From: Candidatus Polarisedimenticolia bacterium
Lineage (GTDB): Bacteria > Acidobacteriota > Polarisedimenticolia > Gp22-AA2 > AA152
DNA length: 57,946 nt
NCBI GenBank assembly: GCA_035764505.1
Contig: DASTZC010000130.1
Location: 1-57,946, forward strand
Direction: 5' to 3'
Part shown: piece after piece, positions 39,906 to 49,086 of the stretch
Position numbering within the stretch: position 1 is the first letter of the stretch
How the letters are laid out: each line of letters begins with the position of its first letter
Program-made: the position numbers and the translations under genes
The notes under the pieces: model-generated
The model's database searches: none
What the model was told of the DNA's origin: nothing
What the model saw: only the letters and a program-made list of their open reading frames with translations

Positions 39906-42900
39906 TCAGGGACAATCGGGGACGATTTCGGGGTCGCGGGCGCCGACCTGAGAGGCGCCGGGGCCGTCATAGGTCCCGTTCCCCGAGCAGGCGTTGACGC
40001 CCCGGATGAGGAACCAGTAGCCGTCGCCGATGAGTCCGAAGCTCACCGAGGTGGAGGCGTAATCGTTCAGGACACAGCCGGAGGTGGAGATGCTGAAGTC
40101 GCCGCCGGTGGCGTGCAGCGTCGCAACGGAGCCAACGACCATGTCGTACGAGGTGGCGTTCGGGATCGGCGTCCAGGAGAGCCCGAATCCAACGGACGGA
40201 TCCCAGCTCGCGCCCATCGACAATCCGCCGCCCGGAACCGGAACATTATCGTCCACGATATCGTCGCAGTCGTTGTCGACCCCGTCGCAGACCTCGGGCG
40301 ACGAGGGACCGGGGATGCAGGCGAAGCCCAGCACTCCTCCGGAACAAGTCGACTGGCCGACGGCCTGGCAAGGGCCGAGCCCGCAAATCGTCTGCAGGCG
40401 GTAGCGGCCGCCGCTGGCAAGAGCGGCACCATTTTCTCCTCCCCACACGATCATGTCGCTTCCCGTCCAGACCGCCGAAGCGCTGCCGCGCGCCGCCGGC
40501 GCCGCGATGCCGCTCAGATCGAACCAGGCGTTGGCTGACAGGTCGTAGATCTTGCCATCGGCGAGTCGGCCGGAGGCGCCCACGCCTCCCCATACGATCA
40601 TCTGGCTCCCGGTCCAGACGGCCGTGTGTCCCGAGCGCGCGGCAGGCGCGCCGATGGTCGGAAGCGCGCTCCAGGTATTGGCGGTCGGATCGTAGCGCGC
40701 TCCAGTGGCCAGCAGCCCTGAGGATCCTGTTCCCCCCCAGATGATCATCTGCGTGCCGGTCCAGACGGCGGTGTGGCCCGAGCGGGCCGAGGGCGCTCCG
40801 GTGGTCGAAGTCGCGGACCAGCTGCCGGTCGCGGGGTTGTAGCGCGATCCGGTCGCCAGAGGCAAGGGCGAGACCGGCGTGCCCCCCAAACCTCCCCAGA
40901 CGACCATGCGGTTTCCGGTCCAGACCGCCGTGTGGCCGGTGCGCGCCGTCGGAGCCCCCGTCAGGCCGGTGGCTGACCAGAAGGGCGACGAAGGCTCATA
41001 GACGCCGCCGTCGCGCAGGAAACTTTCATCGTTCCTGCCGCCCCAGACGATCATTGTGTTCCCCGTCCAGACTGCCGTATGGCCGCTGCGCGGCTGGGGC
41101 GCCGAGAAGTCGTCCACCATGTTCCACGCTTCCGACGCGGGATGAAACTCGTCGCCGTCCGCGAAATACTGGAACCCGTCTTCACCGCCCCAGATCATCA
41201 TCGAGTCGCCGGTCCATACCACCGTATGTCCCTGCCGCGGCTCCAGTCCAAGCGGATCGTAGAAGACCTCCCACGAATTGGTCGCGGGAGAATAACGCTG
41301 TCCGAAATCCAGCAGGTTGCCATTCTGGCTGCCGCTCCAGACGAGCAGCTCCGATCCGCTCCAGACGGCGCCAAGCCCCGATACGGCCTCCGGCGAAGCG
41401 GGTGTGGCGGTCCAACTGTCCGGGACCGGGAGGTAATCCTCATCGACCGGACCATCGCAGTCGCCGTCGCGCGCGTCGCAGGTGATGTCGAGAGACTCCT
41501 CCTGCGGACCCGGCGCGCACTGGTCCTGGAGCTGCCCGCTGACACAGACGATGGGGCCGGTCCGGGCGCAGACCCCGACTCCACAGGAATGGACGGGCGC
41601 GACGTAATCGTCATCCGCAACCAGATCGCAGTCTTCGTCGACGTTGTTGCAGTCGCCGTCGTAGGCGCCGGGATGGATGGCAGGATTGGCGTCGTTGCAG
41701 TCCCCCTGCGCATAGAGCCCGGTGGGACGCGTCCCGTCGCAGGTCGTCGTCGGGGTCCCGCTCAAATTGCCGTGTCCATCCCCGTCTCCGTCCAGGCTCC
41801 AGCTTCGGCAGGCGCAGTAGACGCCCCCCGTGTCGAGGATCCCTCCCCCGCCGGTCTGTCCCCCCCAGACAATCATCCGGGTGCCCGCCCAGACCGCTTG
41901 GTGATCCGTGCGGGCGAATGGCGCGCCGCTGGTGGCCGTGCCGACCCAGGCGTCGATATCGGGGCGATACCGCGCTCCCGTGTTGTTGGTCGCGTTCGGG
42001 ACTCCCGGCCAGCCGCTCCACACGATCATCTCGTCGCCGGTCCAGACCGCGGTGTGGTTGGTGCGCGTTGGCTGCCCCGCCGTCGAGACCAGCGTCCAGC
42101 TGCCGCTGGCCGGAAACCAGCGGGCCCCGTTGCCGTAGGCGATTCCGTGGTTGTTGTCACCGCCCCACACGATCATCGAGCTGCCGTCCCAGACGGCCGT
42201 GTGGCTGCGACGCGCCTCGATCGGCAGGTACAACAGCGCCCATGAATCCGTTGCCGGGTTGTAGATACCGCCGTCGTAGAACGGCAGGGCCGGACCCGGT
42301 GCGTCGCGGCCCCCTGTGACGATCATCTCCGTGCCAGTCCATACCGAGGAATGCAGCCAGCGGCCGGCGAGAGGCGCCGGGTTCATGGCGGACCAGGTGT
42401 CGGCGGACGGGTCGTATCGCCCTCCCGTCGCCACCGGGATCCCTATCGCCCCGACGCCTCCCCAGACGAGCATCCGGGAGCCGGTCCAGACGGCCGTGTG
42501 ACCGCCGCGACCGGTTGCCTGGTTGAGGGTGCTGATCGGGCTCCAGGTGCCGCTCGCCGGGTTGTAGCGGCTTCCCGTCGTCCCGGCAGGAGTTTCGGTT
42601 CCTCCCCATATGATCATGTGGGTGCCGGTCCAGACGGCGGTGTGATCGGAACGGGGGTTGGGTGCTCCCACCGTCGTGGTCGGGGACCAGGAGGCGGTCG
42701 CAGGGTCGTATCGACCGCCGGTGTTGACGCCGCCGAAATTGTCGCCACCCCAGGCGATCATCTCGGCTCCGGTCCAGATCATGGTGAAATAGCGCCGCGG
42801 CGAAGGCGGCGTCCCACCCGTGGCCACCCACGAATCATTGGTGCAGGAGGGTGAAGGAGCCGAATCGGGCACGACGTAAGGTCCGGCGTCGACCTGCAGT

Positions 42901-43844
42901 GCATCCGACATGCCGGGCTGTGCCTCAGTCCACCAGGTGTCGAAGGGCACTTTCGGCCAGGAGGCGACTCCGAACCGGACGAGCCCTGGAAGCTTCTCCA
43001 GCAGGATGACGACAGAGAGGCCGTCCTCGTTCTCCTCGAGGCGGCCGGCACGGCCGGGGGGCAGCGCGGCCAGGATCGCGTCGATCCCGCAATCGCTCCG
43101 GGATGCATCAGGGCTCACGCTTTCCGGCGGCAATCGGACGGCGAGCCGACGAACCGCCTCGTTCCAGTCGGGCGGGTCGAGAACCCGGGTACCCGAACCG
43201 AGACCCCGTGTCGATGCGGCGGGGGACAATTCCAGAATGAGAGTTCTCTCCTCGTATCGATCGGCGAGACGGCGAAGCGTTTGAGAATCGGGATGGCTGG
43301 TGAGCACCGAACGGGCACGCCGGCGTGTCTCTCCGTGGAACCGCTCGTCATCCGAGTAGGCGGCGCGCAGGAACCGGTCGGCCAGGAGCGGCCGCGCCAG
43401 GACCTCGGCGGCCAGCAACGGGTCGTTGTCGAGCGCCGCGAGCATCTCGGCCAGCGTCTGCGAGTCTTCGCTCTGCCGGACCATGCGGTCGAGCTCAGCC
43501 TGGAGCTGTCTGGAAGTAATGGGACGATTGAAGAGGAATTCGAGGGCAGTTGATTTGCGCAGGGCGTCGCGGACGGTTTCCCTCAATACCCGATCATCCA
43601 GCACCGCTTCGAGCGGGGGCTTGGGACCCTGGTTGCCCACGGGCCAGATTCGGTGGCGCCAGAGGACTTCTTCGATTCGGCGGCGCGCTGCGACGCGCTG
43701 ATCGAAGCTCAAGGAAGATTGGCGGGATGGATTCCCCTGGATGCGCCCGGGGACACCCAGGGCGAGAAAGAGTCCGGCAGCGCACGCGAGCCTGACGGCC
43801 GGGCGGACGCCGGAGGTCCGCGGCCGAAACGTCGATCTTCCCAT
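39906..43844 (-). CDS. Large secreted protein with two seven-bladed kelch-like propellers and MopE-type metal motifs
   Basis: 1312 residues. Signal peptide (about 18-37), an N-terminal helical domain (about 40-310) shared with the gene at 57113, then seven repeats of the type HTAVWTGxxMIVWGG, an aspartate/cysteine-rich metal-binding segment (DGDGDGHG, GDCNNVDEDCD) as in MopE-like proteins, a second set of seven such repeats, a further EVCDGVDNDCDD motif, and a beta domain at the C terminus with WFLIRGVNACSG. The repeats are kelch-like blades. The role is unknown; a calcium-stabilised surface or secreted protein is likely. A minus-strand promoter precedes it. Confidence 0.88.
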   Translation of the reverse strand: MGRSTFRPRTSGVRPAVRLACAAGLFLALGVPGRIQGNPSRQSSLSFDQRVAARRRIEEVLWRHRIWPVGNQGPKPPLEAVLDDRVLRETVRDALRKSTALEFLFNRPITSRQLQAELDRMVRQSEDSQTLAEMLAALDNDPLLAAEVLARPLLADRFLRAAYSDDERFHGETRRRARSVLTSHPDSQTLRRLADRYEERTLILELSPAASTRGLGSGTRVLDPPDWNEAVRRLAVRLPPESVSPDASRSDCGIDAILAALPPGRAGRLEENEDGLSVVILLEKLPGLVRFGVASWPKVPFDTWWTEAQPGMSDALQVDAGPYVVPDSAPSPSCTNDSWVATGGTPPSPRRYFTMIWTGAEMIAWGGDNFGGVNTGGRYDPATASWSPTTTVGAPNPRSDHTAVWTGTHMIIWGGTETPAGTTGSRYNPASGTWSPISTLNQATGRGGHTAVWTGSRMLVWGGVGAIGIPVATGGRYDPSADTWSAMNPAPLAGRWLHSSVWTGTEMIVTGGRDAPGPALPFYDGGIYNPATDSWALLYLPIEARRSHTAVWDGSSMIVWGGDNNHGIAYGNGARWFPASGSWTLVSTAGQPTRTNHTAVWTGDEMIVWSGWPGVPNATNNTGARYRPDIDAWVGTATSGAPFARTDHQAVWAGTRMIVWGGQTGGGGILDTGGVYCACRSWSLDGDGDGHGNLSGTPTTTCDGTRPTGLYAQGDCNDANPAIHPGAYDGDCNNVDEDCDLVADDDYVAPVHSCGVGVCARTGPIVCVSGQLQDQCAPGPQEESLDITCDARDGDCDGPVDEDYLPVPDSWTATPASPEAVSGLGAVWSGSELLVWSGSQNGNLLDFGQRYSPATNSWEVFYDPLGLEPRQGHTVVWTGDSMMIWGGEDGFQYFADGDEFHPASEAWNMVDDFSAPQPRSGHTAVWTGNTMIVWGGRNDESFLRDGGVYEPSSPFWSATGLTGAPTARTGHTAVWTGNRMVVWGGLGGTPVSPLPLATGSRYNPATGSWSATSTTGAPSARSGHTAVWTGTQMIIWGGTGSSGLLATGARYDPTANTWSALPTIGAPAARSGHTAVWTGSQMIVWGGVGASGRLADGKIYDLSANAWFDLSGIAAPAARGSASAVWTGSDMIVWGGENGAALASGGRYRLQTICGLGPCQAVGQSTCSGGVLGFACIPGPSSPEVCDGVDNDCDDIVDDNVPVPGGGLSMGASWDPSVGFGLSWTPIPNATSYDMVVGSVATLHATGGDFSISTSGCVLNDYASTSVSFGLIGDGYWFLIRGVNACSGNGTYDGPGASQVGARDPEIVPDCP

Positions 43845-43906
43845 GCCTCCCCCGACCTTGGAGACAGGCGACCGTTAGCTGTGATTGCGGAAGAAAACTT
43901 GGGGGT

Positions 43907-43937
43907 ACTATACGCCGATTCGGCCCGCCTAACGCAA
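43907..43937 (-). promoter_or_regulatory. Probable promoter of the double-propeller gene
   Basis: On the minus strand -35 TTGCGT (43937-43932), 19-base spacer, -10 TATAGT (43912-43907, five of six). The start codon is about 56 bases downstream of the predicted transcription start. Confidence 0.4.
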
Positions 43938-43970
43938 ATTCTTTGTCGTGGAGATTTCGCCTGGGCGTAC

Positions 43971-45161
43971 TCAGGACCCTAGGCGGCCTTTGAGATCCTC
44001 CGGCTGGAACGGCCCCGGCTCGGCGATCAGCTGGCGGGCTTTGTCGACCTGTTCCCACACGTTCCACAGGAGCACGCCTCGGACGCGGCCGTCCTGCAGG
44101 TAGTAGACCACCCCTTCGCGATACGGATCCTTCCAGTCAGCCACCAGCTCGGCGCGTGCGTCGAGCTCGCCGACCGCCTCGTATCCCAGATCGAAGAGAT
44201 CCGAATAGAAGAACGAGAGATGGTCGAAGGACAGCGCTTCGCCTGCCATGGCCCGGCCCGCCATGCGTCCCATGGTGTTCGCATTGTCCTCATGCTCCAC
44301 CCGCACCCAGCGCTCCAAAATCGGGTTGCGCACCGTGGCGACGTCCCCCGCCGCGAAGATGTCGGGATGGCCGGCACGCAGCGATGCATCGACACGGATG
44401 CCGTTCTGCGTCTCGAGCCCCGCACCGTGGGCCAGCTCCACGTTGGGGCTGATGCCGATCCCGGCCACCACGCCGTCGGTCTCGACCTGCCGCTCGTTTC
44501 CCTCGGGGGTGCGCACCCGGAGCAGCGCCGACGCGCCGCGGTTCTCCATGCCGACGACGGAGCTGCCAGGGAGCACCTCGACCCCCTTGTCGCGATAGTA
44601 GCCGTTGAGGAACTCCGCAAGCGCCGGAGGAAAGATGCGCCCGCCGATCCCTTGGTCAGGAAAGATGAGGGTCACCTCGCGGCCGTTCATGGCCAGCGCC
44701 GCCGCGATCTCGGAGCCGATGAAACCTCCGCCGATGACGGCGAAGCGCCGCTTATGTGCGGCCATCGTGCGGAGGCGCCGGTAATCGTCCAGCGTTCGGA
44801 AGTAGACGACCTGCTCGCCGCCGAAATCGAGCCGGCGCGGTGTGGCCCCGGTGGCCAGCAGAAGCTTGTCGTAGGCGTGCTCCTGCCCCTGATCGTCCGT
44901 GACGCGATGGTTCCGAGGATCCAGCCGGCGGACGGTCCTGCCGCGGTGCCACCTCACCCCGGACGCGTCGCTCTTGCGCCAGATGGCCTCCTCCTGCTTG
45001 TCCTTCCAGAGCCCCTTGGAGAGCGGCGGTCGATCGTAGGGCGGATGAGGCTCCGAGCCGATCACCGCGATCGGGCCGTCGCGATCCACCTCGCGAATGC
45101 CGCCCACGGCCGCGTCGCCGGTCATCCCTCCGCCGACGATCAGGTAGGCGGACCGGTTCAT
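43971..45161 (-). CDS. FAD/NAD(P)-binding oxidoreductase (AIF/ferredoxin-reductase-like)
   Basis: 396 residues. Two dinucleotide folds: YLIVGGGMTGDAAVGGI at the start, and FAVIGGGFIGSEIAAAL near residue 140; the FAD site DIFAAGDVATVRNP near 275; LLLATGATPRR linker. This is the rubredoxin/ferredoxin reductase and AIF type. The start ATGA overlaps the Dps stop by 4 bases, so the pair is co-translated. It may reduce a small iron or redox partner for Dps, as Fpr does for bacterioferritin; inference only. Confidence 0.92.
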   Translation of the reverse strand: MNRSAYLIVGGGMTGDAAVGGIREVDRDGPIAVIGSEPHPPYDRPPLSKGLWKDKQEEAIWRKSDASGVRWHRGRTVRRLDPRNHRVTDDQGQEHAYDKLLLATGATPRRLDFGGEQVVYFRTLDDYRRLRTMAAHKRRFAVIGGGFIGSEIAAALAMNGREVTLIFPDQGIGGRIFPPALAEFLNGYYRDKGVEVLPGSSVVGMENRGASALLRVRTPEGNERQVETDGVVAGIGISPNVELAHGAGLETQNGIRVDASLRAGHPDIFAAGDVATVRNPILERWVRVEHEDNANTMGRMAGRAMAGEALSFDHLSFFYSDLFDLGYEAVGELDARAELVADWKDPYREGVVYYLQDGRVRGVLLWNVWEQVDKARQLIAEPGPFQPEDLKGRLGS

Positions 45162-45850
45162 CGGCTTCCCTCGCGCCCCCGTGGCTCATCGGCGCCTTCC
45201 GCCCCGGCCTTGACCATCGGGAGATCGACGACATGCTCCGACAGGAACCAGACCTGCTTCTCGTTGTCGCGGATGACGTTCGAGATCAGCAGATCGTTCG
45301 TCCCGTCGTCCCCTCTGTCGTCCGCCCGGCGGGCCATGGCGCGCGCCTCCTGGAGGATGATCTCGTGCGCGTGCAGCAGCCGGGAGACCTGCACCGGCAG
45401 CTCCTCGCGCCCTTTCGGGGGCCGCGGGATCAGGGTGGTCTCCGCCACGTCGGCCGCCATGGCCAGGGTCACGCCGCCGAGCATCTGGATGCGCTCCGCG
45501 ATCATGTCGACCAGCAGCGACTGCTCCTCGTAGTGCTGATCGAACAGCAGATGGACCTGGTTGAAGGTGGGACCGGCGGCCTGCCAGTGGTGCTTCTTGT
45601 ACAGATCGCGCAGCGTCATCGTATCGGCAAGGACCTGGTTGAGGTTCTCCACGCTCTCGCGGGCGACATTCTCAGACAGGGCGATCGGCCTGTGGGTCAT
45701 CTGGCCGAAGGCCTGGAACTCGCGCGCCTTCTGATGATCGATCGGCCGCGCCCGGTCGATCTTGGTGACCGCGCTGTGGCGCTTTCCCAGATCTTCCTCG
45801 CGGACCCGTCCCTTGCTCCCGATGATGCTGCCTTTTCTGTCGGCGCGCAT
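45158..45850 (-). CDS. dps: Dps-family DNA-protection/ferritin-like protein
   Basis: 230 residues. A charged N-terminal extension (1-60) precedes the ferritin-like four-helix bundle with the Dps signature HHWQAAGPTFNQVHLLFDQHYEEQ, which provides the ferroxidase His/Asp/Glu ligands shared between subunits. Dps stores iron and protects DNA from peroxide. A tail after residue 205 is glycine/charged. GGAGG eight bases before ATG 45850 sets the start. It forms a two-gene operon with the FAD oxidoreductase. Confidence 0.93.
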   Translation of the reverse strand: MRADRKGSIIGSKGRVREEDLGKRHSAVTKIDRARPIDHQKAREFQAFGQMTHRPIALSENVARESVENLNQVLADTMTLRDLYKKHHWQAAGPTFNQVHLLFDQHYEEQSLLVDMIAERIQMLGGVTLAMAADVAETTLIPRPPKGREELPVQVSRLLHAHEIILQEARAMARRADDRGDDGTNDLLISNVIRDNEKQVWFLSEHVVDLPMVKAGAEGADEPRGREGSR

Positions 45851-46048
45851 TGAAGGAATCCTCCGTCGATGGTGGTGTACGTTCTGATTGGTCCGGCGGC
45901 GTCCGCCGGCTGCGCTTTTGGGCGCCTTGGGCTTTCTCGGGATGCTACATCGGCGAAGGGTCGGAGGCGAGAAAGGGGTGCTTAGAGTTTCGCCGCGGGG
46001 CCGGCGTGCGGGAGTTCCGGAACGATGCGGGAAGGCCGGAGGGGAACT

Positions 46049-46831
46049 CTACCGGTGGCGGCCGCGCAGCGACTGCCAGCCGCCGTCGGCGGTCCAGCCG
46101 CCGTCCACCGTCAAGGTGCAGCCGTTGACGAAGCCGCTCTCCCCGTCGTCCGCCAGGAAGGCGATCGCCCGGGCGACATCGTCGGGAGCCGCGAACCGGC
46201 CCATCGGCACCCTGCCGATGATGTCGGCGTCGTTGTACTGTCCGCCCACCTGATCGGCGGCGTCCATCTCGGTCTTCACCCAGCCGGGACAGACCGCATT
46301 CACGCGCACCCCGCGATCTCCCCATTCCGCCGCCAGGGTCCGCGTCAGCCCGATCAGGCCATGCTTCGACGCGTTGTAAGCTGCCCGATCGGCGATGCCG
46401 AGCAAGCCGGCCACCGAGGCGACGTTGACGATGCAGCCCTTCCCAGCGGCGAGCATCTTCGAGCCGAAGGCCCTCGCCAGCAGGAAAGGCGCGACCAGGT
46501 TCACCTCCAGCACGCGGCGGTAGTCCATTGCCGAGGTGGCTTCGGCCGCAGCGATCAGGCTGATCCCGGCATTGTTGACCAGCACGTCGGCCCTTCCCCA
46601 GGTGTCGAGGACGGCCCGCGCGAACTTCTCGGCCAACGCTTCGTCGGTCACGTCCCCGACGTGGGCCATTGCCTCGCCGCCCCCGGCGCGGATCGCGCCG
46701 AGCGTCTCCTCGGGCATGCGCAGGTCGTTGAGGGCCACGCGATAGCCGCGGCTGGCCAACAGCTCGGCCGTCTTCCGACCGATCCCCTGGGCCGCGCCGC
46801 TGATCGCGGCGGTCCGCTTGTCCTCGCTCAT
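46049..46831 (-). CDS. SDR-family oxidoreductase
   Basis: 260 residues with the classical short-chain dehydrogenase signatures: cofactor loop AAISGAAQGIGRKTAELL (glycine-rich), NNAG, active-site Ser in VNVASVAG and YNASK, and the conserved VCPGWVKTEM. The likely reaction is NAD(P)H-dependent oxidation or reduction of a carbonyl/alcohol, substrate unknown. ATG 46831 has GGAGG four bases ahead; the 46900 start in the same frame is rejected. It is transcribed alone. Confidence 0.93.
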   Translation of the reverse strand: MSEDKRTAAISGAAQGIGRKTAELLASRGYRVALNDLRMPEETLGAIRAGGGEAMAHVGDVTDEALAEKFARAVLDTWGRADVLVNNAGISLIAAAEATSAMDYRRVLEVNLVAPFLLARAFGSKMLAAGKGCIVNVASVAGLLGIADRAAYNASKHGLIGLTRTLAAEWGDRGVRVNAVCPGWVKTEMDAADQVGGQYNDADIIGRVPMGRFAAPDDVARAIAFLADDGESGFVNGCTLTVDGGWTADGGWQSLRGRHR

Positions 46832-46913
46832 TTCTCCTCCCGACTGGATCCGCCGGAACCGGGGCCTAGCATATAGGATGCCGGCCGTCGGCGCCTGCAT
46901 TCAGCAGTGCTCT

Positions 46914-48326
46914 TTATGGATGAAATTGCGCCCGGTTGGCAGGCGAGGCGCCCGCCGCGCCCAGGGTGTCGACGTGATCGTCCATCCAGGCGGCGCGCGC
47001 CTTGAGGAAGTCTTTCAGCTCCCGGATTTCTCCGGCGTAATCGGCGCTCGGCTTCGGGTCGCGGTTGAAGGGCGGCTGCGTCGAGCCCAGGAAGGGCCAG
47101 ACCGCGAAATTCCTCTCCGCCGCGTCCTTCAGCCGGGAGAGGTCGGCATCGATGATGCCGGTGATGGAAGCATCGCTCAGGGTGTCCTGGCGCAGCGTCT
47201 TCCAGCGCTGCGACAGGCGCTTCCGGAAGGCCTCTTCCTGGACCAGCCGCCTCCACCAGAAGGGGACGGTGAACCCCGAGATCTTCTCCGTGAAGTACCA
47301 GCCATCGGGGCGGTTCCCGCCCATCGAGTCGATGTTCCCCGAAGAGCGGTCGAAATCCCACACCGGCCCCATCTCCAGCTTGCCGCCCCGCTCCTTGTGC
47401 ATGTAGGTGCTGATCCGGAAGGCGTCGACATTCTTCATGAGCTCGTTCAGGAGGAAGTAATCGATGAAGGAGTCGACGTCGATGCTGTGGGGGTAGCCTT
47501 TTTCAGGGTCGGAGCCGCCTTCTTCCAGGGCCGACTCGAACTCGTCGAAATAGTCGCGCACGTAGCGCTTCTGTGCCGGGCTGGGCTTCTCCGGATCCAC
47601 GAAGAGGATCTTCGTTCCGTGCGCGGTGATGACATGGGGACCCTCTCCCTTGTCGATCTTCAGGATGTAGCCGCCGCTCGGGTCGCGGTCGCTCGCCGCC
47701 GCGACGTTCACCCGCTCGGGGCCGCGCGCGATCCTCTCCATCAGCACGTAGACCCCGCGATAGTGGTCCGCGGGATTCTCGGTCCCGCGCTCGCGGATGA
47801 AGGCCTCTACCAGCCGCGCACGCACGGCGTAGCGCCCCATCTTGTTGCTCAGCTGATAGGCGAGGAGGTTGCGCAGGAGGCTGCGGTCGAAGCAGGGACC
47901 CTGCAGGATCCATTCCGCGGCGGCCGGCATCCCCAGGAGCGGAACCTCGCGCGACGAGCCGTTGGGGCCGATGCGGGTCTCGAATGCGTATTGCTTCTTG
48001 GGACAGTCCTGGCTGCTCTGGCCGCGGATTTCGATGCCGATGTGGCCCGTGTAGGTGGGGGGGCTCGTCTTCAGATCGTTGCGCTCGTGCCCCGTCTCGC
48101 CGATCACCTTCATGCGCGCGTCGATGCGCGACTTGTCATGGATGGCACGGCCTTCGGTGTCGATGACGATGAGAGGCAGGGTGGAGCTGGTGAACTCGAT
48201 CCGGCCGGAGGGCGGGACGCCGGCCTCGCTCTTTTCGCGATGGCCGGCGCCTGCCGTTTGCGGTAAGGAAATCAGCGCAGCCAGACACCCCGCGGCCATG
48301 AAGGCCGCCAAAGTTGCCCGGCGCAT
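46914..48326 (-). CDS. CotH-kinase-family secreted protein
   Basis: 470 residues. Signal peptide to about residue 27, then the CotH domain: IEIRGQSSQDCPKKQYAFE, the phosphate-binding-like HYRGVYVLMERIA and the catalytic aspartate region GPVWDFDRSSGNID. CotH-type proteins in spore formers are protein kinases; the extracytoplasmic bacterial homologues have unknown substrates. ATG 48326 is placed by the GGGAGA site; a GTG ten codons earlier lacks one. The stop at 46914 is 82 bases before the SDR gene start; co-transcription is possible. Confidence 0.88.
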   Translation of the reverse strand: MRRATLAAFMAAGCLAALISLPQTAGAGHREKSEAGVPPSGRIEFTSSTLPLIVIDTEGRAIHDKSRIDARMKVIGETGHERNDLKTSPPTYTGHIGIEIRGQSSQDCPKKQYAFETRIGPNGSSREVPLLGMPAAAEWILQGPCFDRSLLRNLLAYQLSNKMGRYAVRARLVEAFIRERGTENPADHYRGVYVLMERIARGPERVNVAAASDRDPSGGYILKIDKGEGPHVITAHGTKILFVDPEKPSPAQKRYVRDYFDEFESALEEGGSDPEKGYPHSIDVDSFIDYFLLNELMKNVDAFRISTYMHKERGGKLEMGPVWDFDRSSGNIDSMGGNRPDGWYFTEKISGFTVPFWWRRLVQEEAFRKRLSQRWKTLRQDTLSDASITGIIDADLSRLKDAAERNFAVWPFLGSTQPPFNRDPKPSADYAGEIRELKDFLKARAAWMDDHVDTLGAAGASPANRAQFHP

Positions 48327-48374
48327 GCTCTCCCGGGGCCTGCCGGAACGCTGCACCGTTTGCTTGTCCCAAAA

Positions 48375-48953
48375 TCAGCGATGATGGTGCGCCGATTCCT
48401 CTCCCCCTTCTTCCGCCTCGAACCCGGTCACCGCGAACCACTTGTCCTCGGATCCGGCGATCACGAAGATGATGGGGGCGATGCATGGGTTCGGCAGATC
48501 GAGCTTCTGCTGGATGAAGGAGTCTCCCTGAAGGCTGGCCGGAAAGGGATCGGTCGTGACGTTGGCGACCACGATGGTTTCCTGTGGGCTCTCGGTCAGG
48601 CAGCTCACCACCGCCCGGAAGGTCGGCTCGTCGTTCTTGCCGATGAAATCCGGAGGCGACAGCGGATCGTCTGCGAAAACCAGGCCCCTGACCGCGATCT
48701 TGAGCCGGCCGCTGGTGTCGAGCCTGCCCCGGATGAAATGCGCGATTTCCCACGGCGCCTCGTCACCGACGACGCCGCGGATCGCGTTGGCCGAACCGAG
48801 CAGCGGCCCTTCCACACCGTACATCGTGTCGAAGGCGAGGATCGCCGGAAGCCGGTGATTGTCGTTGTCGCCCTGGCTATTGTCGTCGCCGCCCCAGGCC
48901 ACCAGGCCGAGCGCCGGGAGCAACAGAAGCGCGAGAAGTACTGCCTTCTTCAT
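48375..48953 (-). CDS. Secreted protein of unknown function
   Basis: 192 residues. Signal peptide to about residue 20 (MKKAVLLALLLLPALGLVAWG), a low-complexity DDNSQGDNDNH segment, then conserved-looking pieces FDTMYGVEGPLLGSANAIRG, RGLVFADDPLSPPD, VVSCLTESP and PNPCIAPIIFVI, with two cysteines that may form a disulfide. The tail is Glu/His rich (EEGGEESAHHHR). I recognise no named family. ATG 48953 has GGGAGG six bases upstream; the upstream extension to 49064 is unsupported. Confidence 0.8.
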   Translation of the reverse strand: MKKAVLLALLLLPALGLVAWGGDDNSQGDNDNHRLPAILAFDTMYGVEGPLLGSANAIRGVVGDEAPWEIAHFIRGRLDTSGRLKIAVRGLVFADDPLSPPDFIGKNDEPTFRAVVSCLTESPQETIVVANVTTDPFPASLQGDSFIQQKLDLPNPCIAPIIFVIAGSEDKWFAVTGFEAEEGGEESAHHHR

Positions 48954-49086
48954 CGAACACCTCCCGAAAATGTTGGGTTCTTCCTGGAGCACCCTAGCAC
49001 CGGAGAGATGCGGCGACCACCGCCGTGCGTGCCTTTTTGTGGCTCCCAGTGTGACTTTCGGCACCTTGTGTGCTTAGCTTTCCGGG

